NCBI RefSeq assembly: GCF_020329505.1
Contig: NZ_JAGKJJ010000033.1
Span: 1-52,697, forward strand
Reading direction: 5' to 3'
DNA: 52,697 nt
Origin: Bradyrhizobium semiaridum
Lineage (GTDB): Bacteria; Pseudomonadota; Alphaproteobacteria; Rhizobiales; Xanthobacteraceae
Shown: piece after piece, positions 40,541 through 49,605 of the stretch
How the letters are laid out: each line of letters starts with the position of its first letter
How positions within the stretch are numbered: position 1 is the first letter of the stretch
Made by a program: the position numbers and the translations under genes
The notes under the pieces: model-generated
Seen by the model: the letters and a program-made list of their open reading frames with translations, nothing else
Databases searched by the model: none
Told to the model about the DNA's origin: nothing

Positions 40541-43500
40541 TCAAACCAGCAGGTCGTGCTGGTAGGGTCCGGGCTGGATGTGATGGTCGACCGTCGTCTG
40601 GGCAACGATATCGGTGTGAGCCGGTATACTGGCCGCCCACCACAGACCGTTGTTCTCGACGTGCCCGCTGAACAGATCGGACAGCGCCGGTGCCGCCGCG
40701 TGATTGGCGTCGCCCGCCGTCTGGGGCGGAGCGGCATTGGCCGCGAACACGAAGTTCGGCGCGCTTGCCGCTGCCGGGGCGCGGGCGCCGACCGCCGCGA
40801 AGGAGAAGCTGGCGGCGTTGGCCTGCGCGACATCGGCCGCATCCGGCATCCGGCGTTCACCATCGACGAGGCTGATATGCATCAGATCGTTGGCGTTGGA
40901 GGAGGTCGCCGTATCGGGCAATCCGAGTACGTGGCCCAGCTCATGGCTCACGGCCGTCAGCAGATCGAGGTGGCCGGCAGCGGGGCTGGTCGGATCGGCG
41001 AACAGATCGGTGCCGGCCGCGTTTGCCGCATGCGCGAATTCAGAGTTGTCCGACGGCGTCGGATCGATGAACCAGCCGTGGCCGTCGGCATCGACGTCGA
41101 TCGTGATGTGCGCCGGCGCCTGTTCGGCGCCGACAATGCCGGGGGCGAGATCGGCGACGCTGAAGGTGGTCGCATGCAGGGCCGCGAGCTGTGCCGCGGA
41201 TGCGCCGGCTGCAGCCCATTGGGCGATCGCTGCGGCCACCACTCCGTCGAGCTGGGACTGCGTCAGGTGCATTGCGCCGGGGCTCGGCGAGACGGCCTCG
41301 ACACCGCCCGGCGCGGAGAGCAGGGGCAACGGGTTTGTGGTCGGCAGCGGTGCTGCGCCCTGACCGAAGTCAGGGGTTCCGCTGATGTTGAACTTGGTCG
41401 GATCGGTTGAACCGTTGGCGTTATCCAGTTCTGTCGCGGCATTGCCGGCAGTCGGCGAATCCTGCGTCACCTTGACGGTGCCGTTCAGTTCGCGAATTCG
41501 TACGAACTGGCCGTTGCCCGCCTGACCCGCGATATTGTTGAAGTCGTTGCCCGACATATTGACCCATATCGTCGGGAATGGCCCGGCCCCCGGCGGATTG
41601 GCGATGTCGGTGACCTGGTTGTCCTGGATGGTGATGCCGCGGCTGCCGTTGATATGCTGGATCGTGTTGTTGGTGATGGTGAGATCGGTTTCGCCGCCGC
41701 CGGTGGCCTGGCCGGCGAGGCCCACGTTGACGGAAATGCCCGGCCCGGTGGCGATCTGCGAGATGGTGTTGTTGTCGATCAGGTACTTGCCGTTGATGGC
41801 ACCTTCGTTCTGAATGACGATACCGGAGCCGACCTGCGAACCCGAGTTGGTGACCGCATCGTCGCCGATGATGTTGTTCCTGATGGTCCCGTTGACCGTG
41901 CGGTTGAACGGTGCGTTGCCATTGTCGAAATGGTTGATCGCGGTCGACCGCTGACCGAGGAACGTATTGCCCTCGATATCGAAGGTGAGCGAGGTGGCCG
42001 CCGGATCGGTGGAGACATCGACGCCGGCATTGTTGTTGGTGAAGGTGGCGTTGAAGATGTTCGCCGTCATGCTAGTGCCGCCGGAATTGGCGAACACGCC
42101 GGTTCCCGTGATGATGTGGGTCGCGTCCGACACGGTATTGCCGGTGAAGCTGCCCCCGTTGACGGTCAGGCCCATCACCGATGTGCCGAGGCCGAGGAAA
42201 TTGACGAGATTGCCGTGCGGCGAGCTTGCATTGCCGTGGATCGCGACACCGTTGGCAGAAATCGTGTTGTTGATCAGCTGCAGGTTTGTCAGCGTACCCG
42301 AGCTGTTGCTGATCTGGATCTCGAATTCCTCGTTGTTGCTGATCGTCGAGTTGCTGATCGAGGTCGCATGTGCGCCGTTGGAGGCGGTGCCGGTAAGCCC
42401 CGTGATGTTGATGCCGGACTCGTCGGTCGCGGGATCGTCGCCGTTACCGGAGATCGTGAGGCGATTCAGCACCATGCCGTTGACGTTGGAGCCGCCGATG
42501 CCATCACCGAAATTGCCGGTGATGTTCATGTTGCTCAGCGTGACGTCCTGGGTGGACGTCAGGCTGACGCCGTCGCCGGTGGTGTTCTGGATGGTGCCGC
42601 CCGAGCCGGCCGTGGTACCGACGCCGGTAACGACAAGGTGTCCGCTGGTCCCGGTGTTGTTGAGCACGATGCCGTTGGCGGCGCCGTTGGCCGAGATGTC
42701 CTGGAACGTGACGTTGCTCGCGCCGATCGTGGTGCCGGTGATGTTGAGCGCGGTGCCGGTGGTGCTGGTGATGTGGTTGGTGCCGGTCACGTTCACGGTG
42801 CCGCCACCGGTGGCGGCAAAGCCGCTCGAGCCGCCGGTGTTCAGCGTCATGCCGCCGGTGAAGTTGATCGTGGCGCCGGTATTGCTGGTGAGCGAAACGC
42901 CGCCGCCGGCGTCGCCGCCGTCCGTGATGGTGCCGGAGAAGCCGACCGTGCCGCCGGTGTGGTTGGCGACCGAGACCGACGATCCGGTGCCGTCGCCGAT
43001 CGCGCCGCCGTAGCTGATATTGCCGGTGCCGCCGCTGACGTCGAACTCCGAGGTGGTGTGGCCGCTCAGCGTGCCGCCGGTGGCGGAGAAGCTACCGGTC
43101 AGCGCGCCGCCGAGCTGGACGCCGAAGGCGCCGCCTGAGGAGCTCACCGTGCCGAGCGCGACGTTGAGGTTGCCGCCCTGGTCGATATCGACCGCCTGGC
43201 CGGAGCCGGTGATCGACACCTGGTCGACGGTCAGGTTGCCGACCGAGTTGTTGCCGTCATCGAGGCCCGTGGTGCCTGATCCGGTCGTGATGTTGATGCC
43301 GTGGATGACGTTGTTCTGGGCGAGATCGATGCCCTGGTCGCCGGCGCTGGTGACGTTGATGGTCGGCCGTGCGCCGCTGGAAGTTTCGATCTGGATCGCC
43401 GGGCCGCCGAACGGATCGGGCAGCGACAGCGCCTGGTCGTCGCCGAGCAGCGTCTGGCCGTTCTGGAGGTTGATGCCCTCGCCGGTATAGGTGCCGGCTT

Positions 43501-46500
43501 TCAGGTAGATGATGTCGTTGACGCCGGGACCGGTCGAGGTGTTGAACTCGTGGATGTCGGTGAACGGATTGGCCTGCGATCCGCGCGGGGCGGTCGCGTC
43601 GGTGATGGTCTGGGCCTGATCGATGAACCAGACCTGCTGGGTGACGCCGACCTGGATCACGTCGGTGTCGGTGATCGGGCCGCCGGTGCCGGTATGGCCG
43701 TGGTCGTTGGTCGCCATCGTGATGGTCGTCGTCGACGAGCCGGTGGCGCCGTCGGCGGCGGTGTAGGTGACCGTGCCGGCGAGCGAGGCGTTGATCTGTG
43801 CGATGGTGCCGGTCAGCGTGACCACGCCGGTGCCGTTGCCGGTGATGGCGGCGCCGCCGCCGACCGCGGCGATATTGACGATGCCGCCGCCAGCCGAGGT
43901 CAAGGTCGTGGTGATGTCGTTGCCGCCCGCGGCGTCGACGTCCGAGATCGAGAGCCCGGTGATATCGTGGGTGAAGCCGGACATCACGGTGAAGCTCGCC
44001 GGCACGCCGTTGTTGATCGGCGCGTCGTCGACCGCGGTGACGTTGATGGTGTGGTTTGAGCCGGCGCTCTGGTGGTTCACGGCCTGGCCGTCATCGACCG
44101 TGAAGGTCACGGTCCGCGCCGCCGTCGACGGATTCTCACTGTTGTCGGTATAGGTCACCGAGCGCAGCGCGGCCTCGTAGTTCGCCACCGTGTCGGTGCC
44201 GGTCAGGGTCAGCGTGCCGGTGGCCGCGTCGAACGAGCCGGTGATGTTGGCGGTGTTGGCGAAGCCGAGGAAGTCCTCGCCGTTGACGTAGTTGGCGCTG
44301 ATCTGCACCGTGGCGCTGCTCAGCGTCGCGGTGTCGACGTCGGTCACCAGGAGCGCAGGAGCCACCGCGGCGGCGCCCTGGTTCTCGGTATAGGCCAGGG
44401 TGCCGGTGGCGTTGATGCTGGGTGCGTCGTTGACCGGCGTGACGTGAATCGTCGAGGTCGACGTGTTGCTGTTCAGCGAGCCGTCATTGACGGTGTAGCT
44501 GACGATGCGGTCGGCGCCGGACGGGTTGTCGCTGTTGTTGAAATAGGTGACGGAGTCGAGCGCGGCCTTGTAGTTGGCGACGCTGGAGGAGCCGGTCAGG
44601 GTCAGCGTGCCGGTGGCCGCATTGAACGAGCCGCTGATGCCGTTCTGGTTGGTAAAGCCGAGGATATCCTGGCCGCTGACGTAACCGCCCGTGATCTGCA
44701 CGGTCGCGCTGGACAGATTGGCGCTGTCGGCGTCGGTGACGTTGACCGTCGCATCGATCGCGGTGGCGGCCTGGTTCTCGGTGTAGTTCAGCGTGCCGCC
44801 CGCCGTCGTCACCGGTGCATCGTTGACCGGTGTGACATTGATAGTGCCGGTGACGGGTGTCGACGTCGCTGCGCCGTCATTGGCGATGAAGGTGACGGTA
44901 CGCGCCAGTCCCGACGGATTGTCGCTGTTGTTGAAATAGGTCACCGAGGCGAGCGCGGCCTGGTAGTTGGCGACCGTGTCGGTTCCGGTCAGCGTCAGGA
45001 TGCCGGTCGCCGCATTGAACGAGCCGGTGATGTTGGCGGTGTTGAGGAAGGCGAGGATGTCCTGGCCGTTGGCGTAGTTGCCGGTGATCTGCACCGTCGC
45101 GCCGATCAGGTTGGCGCTGTCGAGATCGGACACGGTGATCGCCGGGTCGATGGCGGTCGCGGCCTGGTTCTCGGTGTAGCTCAGCGTGTGGCCGGCGGTG
45201 ACCGACGGCGGATCGTTGACCGGCGTGACGTTGATGGTGCCGGTGACCGGCGAGCTGTCGAGCGTGCCGTCATTGGCTATGATGGTGACGGTGCGCGCCG
45301 CGCCGGACGGATTGTCGCTGCTGTTGAAATAGGTCACCGCGGCGAGCGCCACCTGGTAGTTGGCGACCGTGTCGGTGCCGGTCAGTGTCAGGGTGCCGGT
45401 CGCGGCATTGAACGAGCCGGTGATGTTCGGGGTATTGACGAAGGCGAGGATGTCCTGGCCGTTGACATAGCCGCCGGTGATCTGGACCGTCGCATGGGTG
45501 AGGGTGGCGGTGTCGGAATCGGTGACCGTGATCGCCGGATCGAATGCGGTGGCGGCCTGGTTCTCGGTGTAGTTCAGCGTATGGCCGGCGGTGACGACCG
45601 GCGCCGCATCGATCACGACGGCGATCGTGAAGGTCTGCTGACTGTGCAGCGTGCCGTCGCTGGCATCGACCGTGATGTCATAGAACGGATCGGCGAGCAG
45701 GATCTTGCTCGGATCGGCAACTGTCACCTTGCCGGTGGTGGCATCGATGGTGAAGCCGCCGCCCGAGGTGTCGCCGACCAGCGAATAGGTCACGGGCGGG
45801 CCGTTGACGTCGGTCGAGGACGCGGTGACCCCAACCGAGGCGCCGGTGGACGAGTTGATCGCAACCTGGTTGGCGCCGGGGTCGCTGTCGACCGGCGTCG
45901 ACGGCGCGACATCGGAGACGGCGATCGTAAACGTTTGCGAGGAAGCCAGCGTGCCGTCGCTGGCCTGCGCGATGACGGTGTAGCTGCCGCCGGAGCTTTC
46001 GTAGTCGAGCTTGGTGGAATCGGCGACCGTGATGACGCCGGTGGCGGCATTGATGGTGAAGCCACCGCCGGAGGTGTCGCCGATCAGCGAGTAGGTGACG
46101 GCCGCCCCGTTGACGTCGGTCGAGGACGCGGTGATGCCGACGGTCGAGCCGTTGGCGGCGCCTTCCGCGACGGTGTTGGTGCCGGCATTGCTGTCGACTG
46201 GGGTCGATGGCGCGACGTCGGCGACGGTGATGGTGAAGGTCTGCGAGGATACCAGCGTGCCGTCGGTGGCTTGCGCGGTGACGCTGTAGCTGCCGCCGGA
46301 AGTCTCGAAGTCGAGCTTGGAGGGATCGGCGACGGTGATGACGCCAGTGTTGGCATCGATGGTGAAGCCGCCGCCGGACGTGTCGCCAGTCAGCGACCAG
46401 GTCACCGGCGGTCCGTTGACGTCGGTGGCGGACGCCGTGACGCCGACGGTGGTACCGGCAGCCGCGCCTTCCACGACCGAATTGGTCGCAGGATCGCTGT

Positions 46501-48853
46501 CGACCGGAAGCGACGGCGCGATGTCGCCGATCGCGATGGAGAAGGTCTGCGTGCTCGACAGCGTGCCGTCGCTGGCCTGCGCGGTCACGGTGTAGGCGTG
46601 GCCAGCCGCGGTCTCGAAGTCGAGCTTGCTGGGATCGGCGACGGTGATGACGCCGGTGGCGGCATTGATGGTGAAGCCGCCGCCGGAGGTGTCGCCGACC
46701 AGCGAATAAGTCACGGCGCCGCCGTTGATGTCGCTCGCGGTGGCGGTGATGCCGACCGCGGTCCCGGCCGCGGCGCCTTCGATGACCGAATTGGCTGTGG
46801 CGTCGCTGTCGACCGGAGCGGACGGCGCGACATCGCTAAGCGCGATTGTGAAAGTCTGCGTGGTGACGTCGGCGCCGCTGGTGGCCTGCACGGTGATGCT
46901 GTGAGCGTGGCCCGGCGCGCTTTCATAGTCGAGCTTGCTGGGGTCGGCGACCGTGACGACGCCGGTCGTGGCATTGATGGTGAAGCCGCCGAGCGAGCTG
47001 TCGGCCACCAGGGCATAGGTGGTCGCGGGTCCGTTCGGGTCGACCGCGGATGCGGTGATGCCGACCGTGCTGCCGGCGGCGGCGCCCTCGGCGATGCTGT
47101 TGGCCGCGGCATTGGCGTCGACCGGCGTGCTGATCGAGACGTTGCTGACGCCGATAGTGAAGGTCTGCGAGCTTGTCAGCGTACCGTCGCTGGCCTGCGC
47201 GGTCACGGTGTAGGCGTGGCCGGGCGAGGTTTCGTAGTCGATCTTGGTCGGATCGGCGACCGTGATGACGCCCGTGGTGGCATTGATGGTGAAGCCGCCG
47301 CCTGATGTGTCTCCGGTCAGCGACCAGGTCACGGCCGGTCCGTTGATGTCGGTCGAGGATGCCGTGATGCCGACGGTGGTGCCCGCGGCGGCGCCTTCCG
47401 CCACCGTATTGGCCGAGGCATTGCTGTCGACGGGCGTCGACGGCGCGACGTCGGTCACCGCGATCGTGAAATTCTGCGAGCTGGTCAGCGTGCCGTCGCT
47501 GGCCTGCGCCGTCACCGTGTAGGCGTGGCCGGGCGCGGTTTCGAAATCGATCTTGCTCGGATCGGCGACGGTGATGACGCCGGTATTGGCATCGATCTGG
47601 AATGCGCCGTTGGCGCTGTTGGTCAGCGCGTAGTGAACCGTACCGCCATTGACATCGGTGGCTGCCGCGGTGATGCCGACGATGGTGCCGGCGGCAGCGC
47701 CTTCGACCACGGTGTTGGCGGCCGCGTTGCTGTCGGTCAGCGTCGACGGCGCGGCGTCGGCGACGGCGATGGTGAAGTTCTTGGTGCTGGTCAGCGTGCC
47801 GTCGGAGGCCTGCACCGTCACGGTGTAGGCGTGGCCGGGCGCGGACTCGTAATCGATCTTGGTGGGATCGGCGACGGTGATGACGCCGGTATTGGCATCG
47901 ATCTGGAATGCGCCGTTGGCGCTGTTGGTCAGCGCGTAGTGCACCGTGCCGCCATTGACGTCGGGCGCGGATGCGGTGATGCCGACGGCGCTGCCCGCGG
48001 CGGCGCCTTCGGTCACGCTGTCGGCTGCAGCGTTGCTGTCGGTCGGGACCGCCGGCGCGACGTCGTAGACACCGATCGTGAAATTCTGCGAGCTGGTGCC
48101 GCCATGGCCGTCGCTGGCCGTGACGGTGACGACGTAGGCGTGACCCGGCGCGGATTCGAAATCGATCTTGGTCGGATCATTGACGGTGACGATGCCGCTG
48201 TTCGGATCGATCTTGAAGCCGCCGTTGGACGTATCCGCGGTGAGCGAATAGGTGACGGCCGGACCGTTGACGTCGGTCGAGAACGCGTTGATGCCGACAA
48301 CGGTGCCGGCAGCGGCACCTTCATATACCGCGACGGTGTCGCCGGTGAAGCTGTCGACCGGCGTCGACGGCGCGGCATTGGTGACCGCGATGGTGAAACT
48401 TTGCGACGACACGAAGATGCCGTCGGTCGCCCGCACCGTAACGGTGTAGCTGCCGCCCGAGCTTTCGAAATCGACCTTGGAGGGATCGGAGATCGACACC
48501 ACGCCGGTCTGCGAATCGATCTTGAAGCCGCCGCTGGAGGAATCCGAGGTCAGCGAATAGGTGACCGGCAGGCCGATCAGGCTGGTCGAATGTGCGGTGA
48601 GGTTGACCGAGGTGTTGGCCGCGGCGCCCTCGACGACGGTATTGCTGGCGGCATTGGTGTCGGTCGGCGTCGACAGAAAGCCGGGGACCGGCGGAAACGG
48701 CGTGCCGGGAGGGCAGCCGATGTAGAGGTATTGCAGACCATACGTGTCTACGAACGCTTGCGCGGTCGGGTCGAGAATGATGTTGCCGCTCGGATCGAGA
48801 TAGAGTTCGGGACGGGTGAAACCACCGATTGTAAAAGCAGGTATGGTCGTCAT
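40541..48853 (-). CDS. Giant cadherin-repeat/beta-helix protein with C-terminal metzincin-like peptidase
   Basis: A 2770-residue protein. ATG 48853 has GGGAG five bases upstream; a GTG two codons earlier is too close to it. Residues 1-59 are a unique N-terminus without a Sec signal. Residues about 60-1085 are ten cadherin-like repeats of about 102 residues (GVITVADPxKIDxE, AYTVTAQASDGTLTSSQxF). About 1086-1605 are four repeats of about 128 residues (TENQAA, ITGSFNAATGTLTLTGT). A related domain follows to about 1735, then a parallel beta-helix (about 1736-2515, starting PRGSQANPFTDIHE). Residues 2637-2647 are HELGHVLGLPD, a metzincin-type zinc site with Asp as third ligand, and M2658 in NDLMHISL can be the Met-turn. 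The C-terminus ends DLLV; with no signal peptide this suggests type I secretion. Probably a secreted adhesin with protease activity. Confidence 0.9.
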   Translation of the reverse strand: MTTIPAFTIGGFTRPELYLDPSGNIILDPTAQAFVDTYGLQYLYIGCPPGTPFPPVPGFLSTPTDTNAASNTVVEGAAANTSVNLTAHSTSLIGLPVTYSLTSDSSSGGFKIDSQTGVVSISDPSKVDFESSGGSYTVTVRATDGIFVSSQSFTIAVTNAAPSTPVDSFTGDTVAVYEGAAAGTVVGINAFSTDVNGPAVTYSLTADTSNGGFKIDPNSGIVTVNDPTKIDFESAPGHAYVVTVTASDGHGGTSSQNFTIGVYDVAPAVPTDSNAAADSVTEGAAAGSAVGITASAPDVNGGTVHYALTNSANGAFQIDANTGVITVADPTKIDYESAPGHAYTVTVQASDGTLTSTKNFTIAVADAAPSTLTDSNAAANTVVEGAAAGTIVGITAAATDVNGGTVHYALTNSANGAFQIDANTGVITVADPSKIDFETAPGHAYTVTAQASDGTLTSSQNFTIAVTDVAPSTPVDSNASANTVAEGAAAGTTVGITASSTDINGPAVTWSLTGDTSGGGFTINATTGVITVADPTKIDYETSPGHAYTVTAQASDGTLTSSQTFTIGVSNVSISTPVDANAAANSIAEGAAAGSTVGITASAVDPNGPATTYALVADSSLGGFTINATTGVVTVADPSKLDYESAPGHAHSITVQATSGADVTTQTFTIALSDVAPSAPVDSDATANSVIEGAAAGTAVGITATASDINGGAVTYSLVGDTSGGGFTINAATGVITVADPSKLDFETAAGHAYTVTAQASDGTLSSTQTFSIAIGDIAPSLPVDSDPATNSVVEGAAAGTTVGVTASATDVNGPPVTWSLTGDTSGGGFTIDANTGVITVADPSKLDFETSGGSYSVTAQATDGTLVSSQTFTITVADVAPSTPVDSNAGTNTVAEGAANGSTVGITASSTDVNGAAVTYSLIGDTSGGGFTINAATGVITVADSTKLDYESSGGSYTVIAQASDGTLASSQTFTIAVSDVAPSTPVDSDPGANQVAINSSTGASVGVTASSTDVNGPPVTYSLVGDTSGGGFTIDATTGKVTVADPSKILLADPFYDITVDASDGTLHSQQTFTIAVVIDAAPVVTAGHTLNYTENQAATAFDPAITVTDSDTATLTHATVQITGGYVNGQDILAFVNTPNITGSFNAATGTLTLTGTDTVANYQVALAAVTYFNSSDNPSGAARTVTIIANDGTLDSSPVTGTINVTPVNDPPSVTAGHTLSYTENQAATAIDPAITVSDLDSANLIGATVQITGNYANGQDILAFLNTANITGSFNAATGILTLTGTDTVANYQAALASVTYFNNSDNPSGLARTVTFIANDGAATSTPVTGTINVTPVNDAPVTTAGGTLNYTENQAATAIDATVNVTDADSANLSSATVQITGGYVSGQDILGFTNQNGISGSFNAATGTLTLTGSSSVANYKAALDSVTYFNNSDNPSGADRIVSYTVNDGSLNSNTSTSTIHVTPVNDAPSINATGTLAYTENQGAAAVAPALLVTDVDTATLSSATVQISANYVNGEDFLGFANTANITGSFDAATGTLTLTGTDTVANYEAALRSVTYTDNSENPSTAARTVTFTVDDGQAVNHQSAGSNHTINVTAVDDAPINNGVPASFTVMSGFTHDITGLSISDVDAAGGNDITTTLTSAGGGIVNIAAVGGGAAITGNGTGVVTLTGTIAQINASLAGTVTYTAADGATGSSTTTITMATNDHGHTGTGGPITDTDVIQVGVTQQVWFIDQAQTITDATAPRGSQANPFTDIHEFNTSTGPGVNDIIYLKAGTYTGEGINLQNGQTLLGDDQALSLPDPFGGPAIQIETSSGARPTINVTSAGDQGIDLAQNNVIHGINITTGSGTTGLDDGNNSVGNLTVDQVSITGSGQAVDIDQGGNLNVALGTVSSSGGAFGVQLGGALTGSFSATGGTLSGHTTSEFDVSGGTGNISYGGAIGDGTGSSVSVANHTGGTVGFSGTITDGGDAGGGVSLTSNTGATINFTGGMTLNTGGSSGFAATGGGTVNVTGTNHITSTTGTALNITGTTIGASNVTFQDISANGAANGIVLNNTGTSGHLVVTGVGTTAGSGGTIQNTTGDGVSLTSTQDVTLSNMNITGNFGDGIGGSNVNGMVLNRLTISGNGDDPATDESGINITGLTGTASNGAHATSISNSTISNNEEFEIQISNSSGTLTNLQLINNTISANGVAIHGNASSPHGNLVNFLGLGTSVMGLTVNGGSFTGNTVSDATHIITGTGVFANSGGTSMTANIFNATFTNNNAGVDVSTDPAATSLTFDIEGNTFLGQRSTAINHFDNGNAPFNRTVNGTIRNNIIGDDAVTNSGSQVGSGIVIQNEGAINGKYLIDNNTISQIATGPGISVNVGLAGQATGGGETDLTITNNTIQHINGSRGITIQDNQVTDIANPPGAGPFPTIWVNMSGNDFNNIAGQAGNGQFVRIRELNGTVKVTQDSPTAGNAATELDNANGSTDPTKFNISGTPDFGQGAAPLPTTNPLPLLSAPGGVEAVSPSPGAMHLTQSQLDGVVAAAIAQWAAAGASAAQLAALHATTFSVADLAPGIVGAEQAPAHITIDVDADGHGWFIDPTPSDNSEFAHAANAAGTDLFADPTSPAAGHLDLLTAVSHELGHVLGLPDTATSSNANDLMHISLVDGERRMPDAADVAQANAASFSFAAVGARAPAAASAPNFVFAANAAPPQTAGDANHAAAPALSDLFSGHVENNGLWWAASIPAHTDIVAQTTVDHHIQPGPYQHDLLV
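47559..47941. repeat. Exact 77-bp direct repeat inside the giant gene
   Basis: Bases 47559-47635 and 47865-47941 are identical over 77 bp (start GGATCGGCGACGGTGATGAC, end AGCGCGTAGTG). The offset is 306 bp, which is exactly 102 codons, one cadherin-like unit. This shows recent duplication or gene conversion between neighbouring repeats. Confidence 0.9.
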
Positions 48854-49605
48854 GGGCACTCCCGCGACCGGTATGAAAGCCGGTCAAGAATTACATTTTC
48901 TGGGAAAGCGGAGATGTGAATTCGTTCACATCTGCAGGTTGATTAGCCGCGACCGGAGATCGCATGGGGCCATCCGTATCGGAAGAAGTCCGCGCTGGCG
49001 GCGGAGCCATCACATCAGCAAGGTCGAATTCGCTTGCCATTACCGTAGTCGCCTCACTCACTCACGCCGCGACCGAAACCCTATGAATGTTCAAGAAAAA
49101 TGCGGCGGCCAAGAAAATTTACCCTTTGGCAACTATCACCGTATTGACGATGCTTCTGAGTGTCAATGTGTGTCCGCATGACATGCGCCGCGTTAACCAC
49201 GATGGCGCGATGCAGCGAGAGGTAGAGCGAGGCGATTGCTGGACGGTTTTTCCGGTCCACAACCGGACGTTCTTGCTGCCGCCGCGCACGATCCCATGCG
49301 CATGACGCGATTGTGACGTCGATTCGCCTTCTAATTGTTCCAGACCGGAATCCGTGAGCGGCCAATTTCCGGATAGGCCAATGATTCTGCCCCTTTGATC
49401 GGCAGCATAGCCTGCGACGTCCTCGTAAGGCTTTCAGATAACGCAACTATTTGCTTGATCCCCGGGCCATCTTGAACAGACTGGGGGGCGGCTACATCTG
49501 TGACGTCCGCCGCGGATGTTTGCGGCGACCCACCTTTCGCCGAATCACTGCAATTTCAATTGCAACGCTCGAAGTCCTTGATTCGAAGTCCTTGGGGAGA
49601 CGGAA
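48854..49605. other. 752-bp divergent intergenic region
   Basis: This lies between the giant gene and the RND operon. Near the left end GACCGG/CCGGTC (48866-48871 and 48880-48885) forms a hairpin just before the giant gene's ribosome-binding site. Around 49090-49450 a minus-strand frame contains SLHRAIVVNAAHV, which resembles the end of a LytTR DNA-binding domain, but the surroundings do not hold together as a gene. A plus-strand 72-residue frame from 49087 (MFKKNAAAKKIYPLATITVL) has no support beyond being open. Promoters for both flanking genes must be here; I cannot place them. Confidence 0.5.
49569..49594 (+). repeat. Tandem 12-bp repeat upstream of the RND operon
   Basis: TCGAAGTCCTTG occurs at 49569-49580 and again at 49583-49594, a 14-bp period, directly before the ribosome-binding site of the adaptor gene. 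It could be a regulator site or an accident of slippage. Confidence 0.5.

Noticed and set aside
41654..44059. Several long plus-strand frames (for example 41654-43138 and 43301-44059)
   Set aside because: Antisense shadows of the beta-helix and repeat coding region, with no plausible start sites or domains.
44072..47305. A 1077-codon open frame on the plus strand
   Set aside because: It is antisense to the repeat region of the giant gene; its Gly/Asp/Arg-rich repeats mirror the cadherin-like repeats and match no family.
1615..49575. Shared TTCAATTGCAACGCT at about 1620 and 49555 as a common promoter element
   Set aside because: A 15-base match once between two places in 52 kb is expected by chance and has no further similarity around it.
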